NCBI RefSeq assembly: GCF_003443995.1
Contig: NZ_QWEY01000005.1
Coordinates: forward strand, 124,001-188,000
Origin: Pseudotabrizicola alkalilacus
GTDB taxonomy: Bacteria > Pseudomonadota > Alphaproteobacteria > Rhodobacterales > Rhodobacteraceae
Length of the DNA: 64,000 nt
Reading direction: 5' to 3'
A program made the translations under genes and the position numbers. Below the pieces are notes generated by a model. That model had not been told where the DNA came from and did no database searches. It was given only the letters and a program-made list of their open reading frames with translations. Below are positions 54,953-63,503 of this stretch, one piece after another (within the stretch, counting starts at the first letter, position 1; each line of letters starts with the position of its first letter).

Positions 54953-56213
54953 TCCCGCGCCAAAACGCCTTGCCTTGCGCGCCTATCTGGCCGCCAGCCC
55001 GCTGATCGGGGCGCTCGGCCCGCTGATCCTGCGCCGCCGCCTCGCACGCGGCAAGGAAGACCCCGAGCGGGTGGCGGAAAAGCGCGGCTATGCCTCAGCC
55101 TCAAGGCCCGAGGGGCGGCTGATCTGGCTGCATGCCGTGGGGCTGGGCGAGGTGCTGGCCTTGCGCGGTCTGATCGCCGCGCTGTCGCGGATCGACCCGG
55201 CGCTGCGCTTTCTGATCACCTCCTCCGCCCGGTCTTCGGCGCAGGTGATCGGGGCCAATCTGCCGCCGCGCACCCAGCACCAGTATCTGCCGCTGGATGC
55301 GCCCAGCTACCTGAGCCGCTTTCTCGACCACTGGCGCCCCGACCTCTCGGTCTGGGCCGAGCAGGAGCTGTGGCCCGGCGCCGTGGTCGCCGCCCATGCG
55401 CGCGGGATTCCGCTGGCGCTGGTCAATGCCCGGATGACCGACGCTGGCTTTGCCCGCCGGACCAGGGCGCGCGGCCTCTATGCCGATCTCCTGGCCCGCT
55501 TTGCCCTGATCGCGGCGCAGGACAGCCGCAGCGCCGATCATCTGCGCGCTCTTGGCGCGCCGCAGTTGCGCGTCACCGGCTCGCTGAAATCCGCCGCCCC
55601 CCCGCTGGCCGCTGACCCCGCCGCCCTCGCGCAAGCACAGGCGGCGTTGCAGGGCCGTCGGGTCTGGGTCGCCGGTTCCACTCACCCCGGCGACGAGGCG
55701 CAGGCGATGGCGGCGCAGACCGCGCTGTGGCAGGCCGATCCGCGCTGGCTGCTGATCCTTGCGCCGCGCGATGCGGGCCGGGCGGGGGCTGTGGCCGCCC
55801 AGCTGACCGATGCCCAACTGCCCTTCGCCCGCCGCAGCCTTGGCCGGGTGCCCTCGACCGGCGATGCGGTCTGGCTGGCCGATACCTATGGCGAGATGGG
55901 CCTGTGGTATCGTCTGGCCGAGGCCGCGCTGATCGGCGGCGGCTTTGATGCCACCGGCGGCCATAACCCGTGGGAGGCGGCGCATTTCAGTGCTGCCATA
56001 CTGCACGGTCCCGACATTTCCAATTTTGCAAATGACTACAAGTTTCTGCACGACGAAGGTGCAGCGGTTTCGGTGCCGTTCGGCAAGCTTGCCGAGGTGC
56101 TGCAAGACCCCGATCTGCCCGACATCGCCCTGCGCGCCAGCCAGATCGTGCAGCGCGCCGCCAACGGGCTGGACCCGCTGGCCGCCGATCTTGCGGTCTT
56201 GGTGCGGCGATGA
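54945..56213 (+). CDS. GT30 glycosyltransferase (WaaA/Kdo-transferase family), first paralogue
   Basis: Family GT30 enzymes transfer Kdo from CMP-Kdo to lipid A precursors at the inner membrane. This 422-residue copy has an N-terminal hydrophobic anchor (about 10-30), the catalytic Glu in LIWLHAVGLGEVLAL, VWAEQELWPGAV, VNARMTDAGF, and the C-terminal GGGFDATGGHNPWEAA. The LHAVGLGE and NARMTD blocks depart from the usual HAVSVGE and NARLSE. Its overlap with neuC and with a second GT30 gene suggests it may use another CMP-activated acid. That is inference. It starts inside the last codons of neuC. Confidence 0.85.
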   Translation: MADPAPKRLALRAYLAASPLIGALGPLILRRRLARGKEDPERVAEKRGYASASRPEGRLIWLHAVGLGEVLALRGLIAALSRIDPALRFLITSSARSSAQVIGANLPPRTQHQYLPLDAPSYLSRFLDHWRPDLSVWAEQELWPGAVVAAHARGIPLALVNARMTDAGFARRTRARGLYADLLARFALIAAQDSRSADHLRALGAPQLRVTGSLKSAAPPLAADPAALAQAQAALQGRRVWVAGSTHPGDEAQAMAAQTALWQADPRWLLILAPRDAGRAGAVAAQLTDAQLPFARRSLGRVPSTGDAVWLADTYGEMGLWYRLAEAALIGGGFDATGGHNPWEAAHFSAAILHGPDISNFANDYKFLHDEGAAVSVPFGKLAEVLQDPDLPDIALRASQIVQRAANGLDPLAADLAVLVRR

Positions 56214-57547
56214 TCCGGGCCTTTCTGTTGCTGTGGTCGGCGCTCTGGACCTTTGGTCTGCCGCTGATCCTGCTCTATCTGTGGCGGCGCGGCCGCAAGG
56301 ATCCGGCCTATACCGCGCATCTGGCCGAGCGCTTCGGGCGCTACGGCGCGCCGGTGAATTTTCGCAGAAAATTCGCGCCCGGTCCGGTCTGGGTGCATGC
56401 GGTCTCGCTGGGTGAGCTCCGCTCCGCCGTGCCGCTGATCCGCGCGCTGCTCGACCGCGGTGACACCGTGGTCACCACCCATTTCACCCCCGCAGGCCGG
56501 GGCGAGGCAGAGCGGGTCTTTGCCGCCGACATCGCCGCAGACCGCCTGCGCGCCGTTTGGGTGCCGCTGGAAACCGGCTGGGCGTACCGCGGCTTTTTCC
56601 GTGCGTTTCAGCCCTCTTACGGACTGGTGATGGAGATCGAGATCTGGCCGCGCATGGTCGCGGCCGCGCGCGCCCATGGCGTGCCGCTGTTCATGTGCAA
56701 CGCGCAATACCCCAGCCGGGCGATCACCCGCGACAGCAAGGGCCTGCGCCTGCGGCAAGCGGTGATGCGCGGCTTTGCCGGGGCGCTGGTCAAATCCGAT
56801 CTGCAACGCCAGCGTTTTGCCGCTGTCGGAGTGCAGAACATCGCCGTGACCGGCGAGTTGCGCTTTGACCAGCCGGTGCCGCCCGCACTGGTCGCCGCAG
56901 GGCAGGCGGCGCGGGTCTGGATCGGGGCGCAGGACCGGCGTGTGATCACAATTGCCAGCGCGATCGAGGACGAGGATGCGACCTATATCCACGCTATCCA
57001 CGCCCTGCGCGCCGACCACACCGCAAACGCCCTGCCGATGCCGCTGATCGTCTACGTCCCACGCCGCCCAGAGCGCTTTAACGAGGTCGCGCAAGCGCTT
57101 GCAGATGAAGGGTTTTCTACGCTACGCCGGTCAAGCCTGCCCGGCACCTTTGACCCAAGCCTGTGGGGCGCATCGCCCGCCATTCCTGACATCTTCTTCG
57201 GCGATTCCCTTGGCGAGATGTATGGCTATCTCGCCATGGCGGATCAGGTCATTGTTGGCGGTGGGTTCAACCCGAAAGGGGCACACAACATTTCCGAGGC
57301 GCTGGTGCTGGGTAAGCCTGTGATCACAGGCCCGCACACCCATACCATCGAATACCCCTTTGCCGAAGCCGAGGCCGCAGGCGTGGCGCGCTCGGTCCCC
57401 GATGCCGAACGCCTTGCCGCCGATCTGCTGGCCAATCGCCAGCCCGACGCGGCCCGCATCGCCGCCTTTGTCGCCGCCCATTCCGACGCCACGCGCAAGA
57501 CCCTTGCTGCGATCCCGCAGCTGCTGGCCGTCGTCAGACCTTCCTGA
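56210..57547 (+). CDS. GT30 glycosyltransferase (WaaA/Kdo-transferase family), second paralogue
   Basis: A 445-residue GT30 protein with an N-terminal membrane anchor (about 3-24), the catalytic block VWVHAVSLGELRSA, VMEIEIWPRMV, NAQYPSRAI in place of the usual NARLS, and GGGFNPKGAHNISEAL. It is only distantly similar to the first copy, so the duplication is old. One of the two may be the true Kdo transferase of lipid A. It overlaps the first paralogue by four bases and ends 14 bp inside the convergent neuA gene. Confidence 0.85.
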   Translation: MIRAFLLLWSALWTFGLPLILLYLWRRGRKDPAYTAHLAERFGRYGAPVNFRRKFAPGPVWVHAVSLGELRSAVPLIRALLDRGDTVVTTHFTPAGRGEAERVFAADIAADRLRAVWVPLETGWAYRGFFRAFQPSYGLVMEIEIWPRMVAAARAHGVPLFMCNAQYPSRAITRDSKGLRLRQAVMRGFAGALVKSDLQRQRFAAVGVQNIAVTGELRFDQPVPPALVAAGQAARVWIGAQDRRVITIASAIEDEDATYIHAIHALRADHTANALPMPLIVYVPRRPERFNEVAQALADEGFSTLRRSSLPGTFDPSLWGASPAIPDIFFGDSLGEMYGYLAMADQVIVGGGFNPKGAHNISEALVLGKPVITGPHTHTIEYPFAEAEAAGVARSVPDAERLAADLLANRQPDAARIAAFVAAHSDATRKTLAAIPQLLAVVRPS

Positions 57548-58244
57548 CACCTGCATTCAGCTGTTCGGTCAACAGGAACTCCACCAGCCGGAAATCATAA
57601 GGCGTATCAATGTCATGGCAGCGCTCTGACGGCAGCACGAACGGCACCACGCGCCCCTCATAGATGGTACGCGCCTGCCGCAGATAGGCCGGGGCCAGCA
57701 CGTAGACCACGCCGACATGCTCATAGACCACCGGCGCATCCTGCCGCGCCCAGACCCCGCCGGGCAGCGGTTTGGAGACCTGCAACGCGCCCGTGGCATC
57801 GGGTTCGACCAGATTGAAATAGGGGTTCTTGCGCGCCTCACAGACGCTCATCACCATATCGGGGTGCTCTGCTTCGAACTTGTCCAGCGCGCCGTCGATG
57901 TCTTCGGGAATGCGCAGCGGCGAGGTGCAGTCCAGATCCAGAAACGCCGAAACCGGCCCGTACAGCGGCTCGGAGGCCGCCAGCGCATGCTGCCACACCC
58001 CCCATTTCGGCGCGGTATCGGTGGCCAACTCGGCCGGGCGCAGGCCGATATCCAGCGCGCCGCGTGCGACCGCATGGGCATAGATCGCCGGATCATCGGT
58101 CGAGACCACCACCGCACCAACGCGAGCGTTGGCAAACAGCTGATCCAGCGACCAGTCGATCAGCGGCTTGCCGCAGAGCGTGCGAAAGTTCTTGCCCGGC
58201 ACGCCCTTTGATCCTTTGCGCGCGCCAATATGACCTAAAATCAA
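57534..58244 (-). CDS. neuA: acylneuraminate cytidylyltransferase (NeuA type)
   Basis: NeuA activates a nonulosonic acid with CTP to give the CMP-sugar used by transferases. The 236-residue protein has the nucleotide-binding GARKGSKGVPGKNFRTLCGKPLI at its N-terminus, VVVSTDDPAIYAHAV, LDLDCTSPLRIPEDIDGAL and the C-terminal CHDIDTPYDFRLVE. The SKGVPGKN form fits NeuA/PseF/NeuA-like enzymes rather than KdsB. I set the start at a TTG at 58244 because GGGAG lies six bases upstream and homology begins there. The TTG overlaps the stop of the glycosyltransferase gene (TTGA). Confidence 0.88.
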   Translation of the reverse strand: MILGHIGARKGSKGVPGKNFRTLCGKPLIDWSLDQLFANARVGAVVVSTDDPAIYAHAVARGALDIGLRPAELATDTAPKWGVWQHALAASEPLYGPVSAFLDLDCTSPLRIPEDIDGALDKFEAEHPDMVMSVCEARKNPYFNLVEPDATGALQVSKPLPGGVWARQDAPVVYEHVGVVYVLAPAYLRQARTIYEGRVVPFVLPSERCHDIDTPYDFRLVEFLLTEQLNAGVRKV

Positions 58245-59137
58245 GGTGTTCTCCCGCTTTCCTGAAGTGCCGTGTAATAGGCGGTCAACCGCGCCTTGAC
58301 CGGCCCCAGCGCCGCCTCGGACCAGATCAGCCGCCGCCCCTTGCGGTCCACGATCTCGGCCCCGTCGGGCAGCGCCAGCAGCGCCTCGCCCTTGACCTCC
58401 ACCCCCGGCAGGGTCAGCGCGATCAGCCCGGCCCACCGGCTGCGCACCCATGGCATGCGCGCGCGCAGGTGGATCAGCCAACGCCAGGGCAGCATGAATT
58501 CGGCGGGCAGTTTCACCGCCATATCGTGCGGGATCGACCGGAGCGCGTGCTGATGCGACCAGCTGATGAATTTGTCATCTGCCACCATCGCGGGCGTTCC
58601 GTTTGCGCCCACTGTTGCGAACATCTCCCGGAAAAGCGCCGCAATATCTGTACATTCGGCCGGGTGATAAATCACAATGGAAGAGTTGCCGCGCAGGTAT
58701 TTTTTGCCGCGTGAAACCTTGTGGATCAGGCGCGACACTGCTCCGAAAGGAAGCAAAGTATTGTGGAACATGACGACCGATTTCCGGCCGGACTGCAGCG
58801 CCAGAAACCGGGTCATGTCGCCAAGAACCACGGTGTCGATGTCGATGAACACCGCAGGCAGATCGTCGGGCACCACACCCGCCTCGAACATGCACAGCTT
58901 GGCCTGGCAGCCGGGTCCGCGCATGTCGGCGGTCCTGAAGAAATCGGGGATCAGCCGCTGCACCACGCCATCCCGCAACCCTTCGCGCAGGTGATCAGTG
59001 ATCAGCACCACGCGCGGGGCGTGGCTGGCAAGGCGGCAGACGCTGTCAATCAGGTGATTGACCTCGGCCACCGGGTATTTCGTGCCCCAGAGCACCAGCA
59101 CAAGCTGCCAGACAGGGCTGTCTGGCATTTGTGTCAC
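58241..59137 (-). CDS. glycosyltransferase-like protein with DxD motif
   Basis: A 298-residue protein that looks like a GT-A fold transferase: [17 protein letters not shown] at the start, [11 protein letters not shown], and the metal/nucleotide motif [17 protein letters not shown] (about 91-107). The remainder has SSIVIYHP and DDKFISW. I cannot name donor or acceptor. The gene starts at a GTG that overlaps the metG stop (GTGA); an ATG three codons later is an alternative. Its stop overlaps neuA. This embeds it between a tRNA synthetase and the CMP-sugar gene. Confidence 0.75.
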   Translation of the reverse strand: MTQMPDSPVWQLVLVLWGTKYPVAEVNHLIDSVCRLASHAPRVVLITDHLREGLRDGVVQRLIPDFFRTADMRGPGCQAKLCMFEAGVVPDDLPAVFIDIDTVVLGDMTRFLALQSGRKSVVMFHNTLLPFGAVSRLIHKVSRGKKYLRGNSSIVIYHPAECTDIAALFREMFATVGANGTPAMVADDKFISWSHQHALRSIPHDMAVKLPAEFMLPWRWLIHLRARMPWVRSRWAGLIALTLPGVEVKGEALLALPDGAEIVDRKGRRLIWSEAALGPVKARLTAYYTALQESGRTP

Positions 59138-60852
59138 GTGCGGACCCCGGCAAAGCGCGCCTGCCAGTCGGTGCGTTCTTCATCGGTGATCTTGCGGAAC
59201 AGGTTTTCCGGCACGGTGAACGGCTGCCCCGGCTCCAGGCTTCGCATCGCGGCGGGCAGGTCATCGGGCCATGTCCAGTCATCCGACCCTATGGCGGCCA
59301 TCATCGTCGCGCTCGCATCAGGGATGAACGGCTGCGACAGGATGGCATAGACCCGGATCAGATTGAGGCTCAGCCGGATCATCGCCTGCGCCTGCTCCGG
59401 GTCGGTCTTCACAACCGTCCACGGCGCTGCAGCCTGCAGGTATTCATTGCCGATCACCCAGATCGCCCGCAGCTCGGCGGCGGCCTTGCGCACCTCCATC
59501 GCCTGCATCAGCGACTCGTACTCGCGGATGCGCGCGCCCAGATCGGCGACCAGCGCGGTTTCAAGCGGGCCAAACTGGCCGCCCGCCGGAACCGTGGTGC
59601 CAAATTTCGCGGTGGCAAATTTCGTCACCCGGCTGACCAGATTGCCCAGCACATCGGCCAGATCCTTGTTCACCGAGCCTTGAAAATTCTCCCACGTGAA
59701 CTCTGCATCCGACGATTCCGGCGCGTGGCTGAGCAGCCACCAGCGCCAGTAATCGGCGGGCAGGATAGACAGCGCCTGATCCATGAACACGCCGCGCCCG
59801 CGCGAGGTGCTGAACTGGCCGCCATCGTAATTGAGGTAGTTGAAGGATTTGAGGTAATCCACCAGCTTCCACGGCTCGCCAGAGCCAAGGATGGTGGCGG
59901 GGAAGCTGAGGGTGTGGAAGGGCACGTTATCCTTACCCATGAACTGGTAATAGGTCACGTCATCTGCGCCCTTGTCGGTGCGCCACCAGCGCTGCCAGGC
60001 GGCGTCATCCAAGCCTTGGGCATCGGCCCATTCGGCGGTGGCGGCGATATATTCGATGGGGGCGTCGAACCAGACGTAGAACACCTTGCCTTCCATCCCC
60101 GGCCAGGGCTGATCGCCACGCTTGACCGGAATGCCCCAGTGCAGATCGCGGGTGATGCCCCGGTCCTGCAAACCATCGCCATCGTTGAGCCATTTCTTGG
60201 CGATCGAGGTGGTCAGCAGGGGCCAGTCGGTCTTTGACCCGATCCACGCCTCCAGCTTGTCGCGCAAAGAGCGTTGCATCAGATACAGATGCTTGGTCTC
60301 GCGCAGCTCCAGATTGGTCGAGCCGGAGATGGTGGAGCGTGGGTTGATCAGGTCGGTCGGGTCCAGCTGTTTGGTGCAGTTGTCGCACTGGTCGCCGCGC
60401 GCGGATTCGTAGCCGCAGTTCGGGCAGGTGCCCTCGACATAGCGGTCGGGCAGGAAACGGCCATCATCAACCGAATAGATCATCTTTTCCGTGACTTCGC
60501 GGATCAGCCCGTTGTCGGCCAGCTGGCCTGCGAAATGCTGGGTCAGCACGTGGTTGCGAAGGGAGGACGAGCGGCCAAAATGGTCGAATGACAGCCGGAA
60601 GCCGCGCGCGATGTCGGCCTGCACCGTATGCATTTCGGCGCAATACTCTGCCACCGGCTGCCCGGCCTTGGCTGCGGCCAGCTCAGCGGGGGTGCCGTGT
60701 TCATCGGTGGCGCAGATGAACATCACCTCATGCCCGCGGGCGCGCATGTAGCGGGCAAACAGATCGGCGGGCAGCTGGCTGCCCACAAGATTGCCCAGAT
60801 GCTTGATCCCGTTGATATAGGGAATGGCCGAGGTGATGAGAATCCGTGCCAT
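59134..60852 (-). CDS. metG: methionyl-tRNA synthetase
   Basis: MetG charges initiator and elongator tRNA-Met. The 572 residues include the HIGH-type motif HLGN (18-21), a zinc knuckle C143/C146/C156/C159, and FSTSRGRG around residue 345 in place of KMSKS. The last is a variation known in several bacterial MetG types. An anticodon-binding helical domain follows (about 400-560). There is no C-terminal tRNA-binding extension. It is translationally coupled to the downstream glycosyltransferase (GTGA), and through it to neuA. Confidence 0.95.
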   Translation of the reverse strand: MARILITSAIPYINGIKHLGNLVGSQLPADLFARYMRARGHEVMFICATDEHGTPAELAAAKAGQPVAEYCAEMHTVQADIARGFRLSFDHFGRSSSLRNHVLTQHFAGQLADNGLIREVTEKMIYSVDDGRFLPDRYVEGTCPNCGYESARGDQCDNCTKQLDPTDLINPRSTISGSTNLELRETKHLYLMQRSLRDKLEAWIGSKTDWPLLTTSIAKKWLNDGDGLQDRGITRDLHWGIPVKRGDQPWPGMEGKVFYVWFDAPIEYIAATAEWADAQGLDDAAWQRWWRTDKGADDVTYYQFMGKDNVPFHTLSFPATILGSGEPWKLVDYLKSFNYLNYDGGQFSTSRGRGVFMDQALSILPADYWRWWLLSHAPESSDAEFTWENFQGSVNKDLADVLGNLVSRVTKFATAKFGTTVPAGGQFGPLETALVADLGARIREYESLMQAMEVRKAAAELRAIWVIGNEYLQAAAPWTVVKTDPEQAQAMIRLSLNLIRVYAILSQPFIPDASATMMAAIGSDDWTWPDDLPAAMRSLEPGQPFTVPENLFRKITDEERTDWQARFAGVRT

Positions 60853-60939
60853 GATGCGCCTTTGTCTGATGGTGGCGTCCGTTTAGCGCAAGCAGGAGCG
60901 CCTTGCCAGAGGATGCGCAGGGGGCTGCGGTCGCAAATT

Positions 60940-60960
60940 GAGTATTTGGAAAGCAGCAAT
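60940..60960. repeat. dispersed repeat, copy D (short type, single)
   Basis: A perfect copy of the short unit (GAGTATTTGGAAAGCAGCA plus AT) lies 23 bp past the end of the MFS gene on its downstream side and 87 bp upstream of metG. Unlike copies B and C it has no facing partner. Confidence 0.7.
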
Positions 60961-60983
60961 CCCTGCAAGGGCCGCGCCCCCTG

Positions 60984-62204
60984 TCAGCGGTCGCGTCGGC
61001 CGCGCAGCAGTTTGCCGATCAGGAACGAGGTGCGCGGTTCATAGGTATAGGGGGTACGGCTGTCGGGGGCAGGGCGGGTGCGCATCCGGGCAAGGCCGAA
61101 CAGGATCAGCCCGATATGCGAGACCGCGATCATCACGAACATCGCCGAGGGGCCATAGCCGTCGATCAGCAGCGCCGCGATCAGCGGGCTGGCGATGGCA
61201 CCGACGGCGTAGAGGAACATCAGCGCGGCAGACAGCTCCACCCGCTCCATCTGGGTGGCGTAATCATGGGCGTGGGCGGTGGAGACGGAATAGACCGGCA
61301 GGGTGACAAAGCCAAAGAACCCGGCGGCAAGGAAAACCCCCAACGTGCCGCTGCCCGCCGCCAGAACGGTGGCCGCACAGGCTGCCGCCCCGGCAACAGA
61401 CAGGCCGATCAGCACCGCGCGGCGGTCATAGCGGTCGGCCAGCCAGCCGACCGGGTATTGCGCAAAGGCCCCGCCCAGCACGTAAGCCGCCAGAAACAGC
61501 GCGATCTGATCGGCGCGCAAACCGACTTCGGTGCCGTAAAGCGGCCCCACCATGCGGAACGCCGCCCCGGTGATGCCCGACACGACCACCCCCGCCGAGG
61601 CCAGGGGCGACAGCCGCCACGCCAGACCGGGCCGCAGGCGCGGCGCATCTGGCATCTCGGGCGCTTCGGCCCGGCTGAGAGTCAGGGGGAAAATCGCCAC
61701 GCAGCACAGCAGGGCGAGGATGTTGTAAGACAGATAGCTCGCCGGCTCCAGCACCCCGATCATCAGCTGCGCGCCCAGAGAGCCCGCGATGTCGACGATC
61801 CGGTACAGGCCCATGGCGCGGCCCCGCGTCTCGTTGGTGACCTTGGCCTGCAACCACGCCTCGATGATCGTATAACACCCCGCCACCGCCAGCCCCGAGG
61901 TCAGCCGCATCAGCGCCCAGGCATAGGGATCGACCACCATCATATGGCCCAGAATCCCCAGCGTTCCCGCCGCCGTAAAGGCGGCAAAGGCGCGCGAATG
62001 CCCGACTTCACCCATCAGGCGCGGCGCCCACCAGCAGCCGATGAAAAAGCCAAAGAAATGCGCCGAGCCCAGAAACCCGATCTGCGCGGTGCTGAACCCC
62101 AGCACCACACCGGAAATGGCATCCAATGGCGCCACACCGCCAAGGCCCAGCTGCAACAGCACGACCGACAGGAACAGAGCGGCAAAGGAAATCAGCAAGC
62201 GCAT
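60984..62204 (-). CDS. major facilitator superfamily transporter
   Basis: A 406-residue inner-membrane protein with about twelve hydrophobic segments in two bundles and the MFS signature between spans 8 and 9 (GWLADRYDRRAVL, about 265-277). The overall pattern resembles YcaD-type permeases. Its substrate is unknown. It lies upstream of metG on the same strand but 131 bp away, with one repeat unit between, and is divergent from the aldo/keto reductase gene. Confidence 0.88.
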   Translation of the reverse strand: MRLLISFAALFLSVVLLQLGLGGVAPLDAISGVVLGFSTAQIGFLGSAHFFGFFIGCWWAPRLMGEVGHSRAFAAFTAAGTLGILGHMMVVDPYAWALMRLTSGLAVAGCYTIIEAWLQAKVTNETRGRAMGLYRIVDIAGSLGAQLMIGVLEPASYLSYNILALLCCVAIFPLTLSRAEAPEMPDAPRLRPGLAWRLSPLASAGVVVSGITGAAFRMVGPLYGTEVGLRADQIALFLAAYVLGGAFAQYPVGWLADRYDRRAVLIGLSVAGAAACAATVLAAGSGTLGVFLAAGFFGFVTLPVYSVSTAHAHDYATQMERVELSAALMFLYAVGAIASPLIAALLIDGYGPSAMFVMIAVSHIGLILFGLARMRTRPAPDSRTPYTYEPRTSFLIGKLLRGRRDR

Positions 62205-62383
62205 TGCTGCACAGAAGACGCTTTGCCGGGCGGTGTAAAGGGGGCTGATCGGGCGGGCTGTTGCGGCGCGCCTCTGCGCGGCGGGCGGCGCAAATCCCCG
62301 TGCGCGGCGACGCTTGGCCTTGCCATGCCCGGCGGGGCGGTTAGGGTGCGGGCAAAGACACGACGTATCGAAAAGGGCAGCTG

Positions 62384-63427
62384 ATGGAACGGGTTCAACT
62401 GGGGCGCAGCGGAATTGAGGTGTCGAAACTGTGTCTGGGCACGATGACCTGGGGCAGCCAGAACACCGAGGCCGAAGGCCATGCCCAGGCCGATCTGGCG
62501 CTCGACCATGGCGTGACCTTCTGGGACACCGCCGAGATGTATCCGACCAATCCGGTGCGGGCCGAAACCGTGGGCGGGACCGAGGCGATCATCGGCACCT
62601 GGCTGGCCCAGCGTGGCGGGCGGTCGCGGGTGCAGATCGCGACGAAGATTTCGGGCGCGGGGCAGATGATGGTGCGCGACGGCGCGGCGATCACCGGGGC
62701 CTCGCTGCGCATGGCGGTCGAAGACAGCCTGCGCCGGTTGCAGACCGATTACATTGACCTCTATCAGCTGCATTGGCCGAACCGGGGCAGCTATCACTTT
62801 CGTCAGGCCTGGCGCTATGCGCCGCGCGTCACCGACCGCGCGACGGTGGAGGCGGATATGCTTGATGTGCTGCGCGCCGCCGCCGATCTGATCGCCGAGG
62901 GCAAGATCCGCGCCATCGGCCTGTCGAATGAAAGCACCTGGGGCGCGGCGCTGTGGCTGCATCTGGCGCAGACCCATGACCTGCCGCGCATGACCTCGGT
63001 CCAGAACGAATACTCGCTGTTGTGCCGCCAGTTCGACACCGACTGGTGCGAGCTGAGCATGGTCGAGGATATGCCGCTTCTGGCGTTTTCCCCGCTCGCG
63101 GCGGGGCTTTTGTCGGGAAAATACGCAGGCGATGTGGTGCCCGAAGGTACACGGCGCAGCTTTACGCCCGATCTGGGCGGGCGGATCACGCCGCAGGTGT
63201 TTCCTGCCGTTGCGGCCTATCTGGGCATCGCCGCGACCCATGGCCTTGATCCGTGCCAGATGGCCATCGCCTTTTGCCTGTCGCGCCCGTTCCCCTGTAT
63301 CCCGATCATCGGGGCCACGTCGGTCGGGCAGCTGGCCACCAACATGGGTGCTGCGGATGTCACTTTGTCCGAGGCGGTGCTGGCCGATATCGCCATCGCG
63401 CACCGCCTGCACCCGATGCCCTATTGA
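62384..63427 (+). CDS. aldo/keto reductase, Tas-like
   Basis: An NADP(H)-dependent TIM-barrel oxidoreductase of 347 residues, similar to Tas and YghZ-type aldo/keto reductases. The catalytic tetrad is visible: D48 and Y53 (FWDTAEMYP), K88 (IATKIS) and H130 (YQLHWP). The C-terminal cofactor loop PCIPIIGATSVGQLATNM is typical. The natural substrate is unknown. AAGGG precedes the ATG. It is divergent from the MFS gene across 179 bp. Confidence 0.92.
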   Translation: MERVQLGRSGIEVSKLCLGTMTWGSQNTEAEGHAQADLALDHGVTFWDTAEMYPTNPVRAETVGGTEAIIGTWLAQRGGRSRVQIATKISGAGQMMVRDGAAITGASLRMAVEDSLRRLQTDYIDLYQLHWPNRGSYHFRQAWRYAPRVTDRATVEADMLDVLRAAADLIAEGKIRAIGLSNESTWGAALWLHLAQTHDLPRMTSVQNEYSLLCRQFDTDWCELSMVEDMPLLAFSPLAAGLLSGKYAGDVVPEGTRRSFTPDLGGRITPQVFPAVAAYLGIAATHGLDPCQMAIAFCLSRPFPCIPIIGATSVGQLATNMGAADVTLSEAVLADIAIAHRLHPMPY

Positions 63428-63503
63428 ACCTTCGCGCGAAGGGCTTGCGCGCCGGGGACGAATGGGGCCATCTGTGCGCCAAACCCTGTCCGATAGGTAG
63501 ACC

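Noticed and set aside
57534-58244. neuA as a kdsB (CMP-Kdo synthetase)
   Set aside because: The nucleotide-binding block reads GARKGSKGVPGKN, the acylneuraminate form, not the ARYASTRLPGK form of KdsB.
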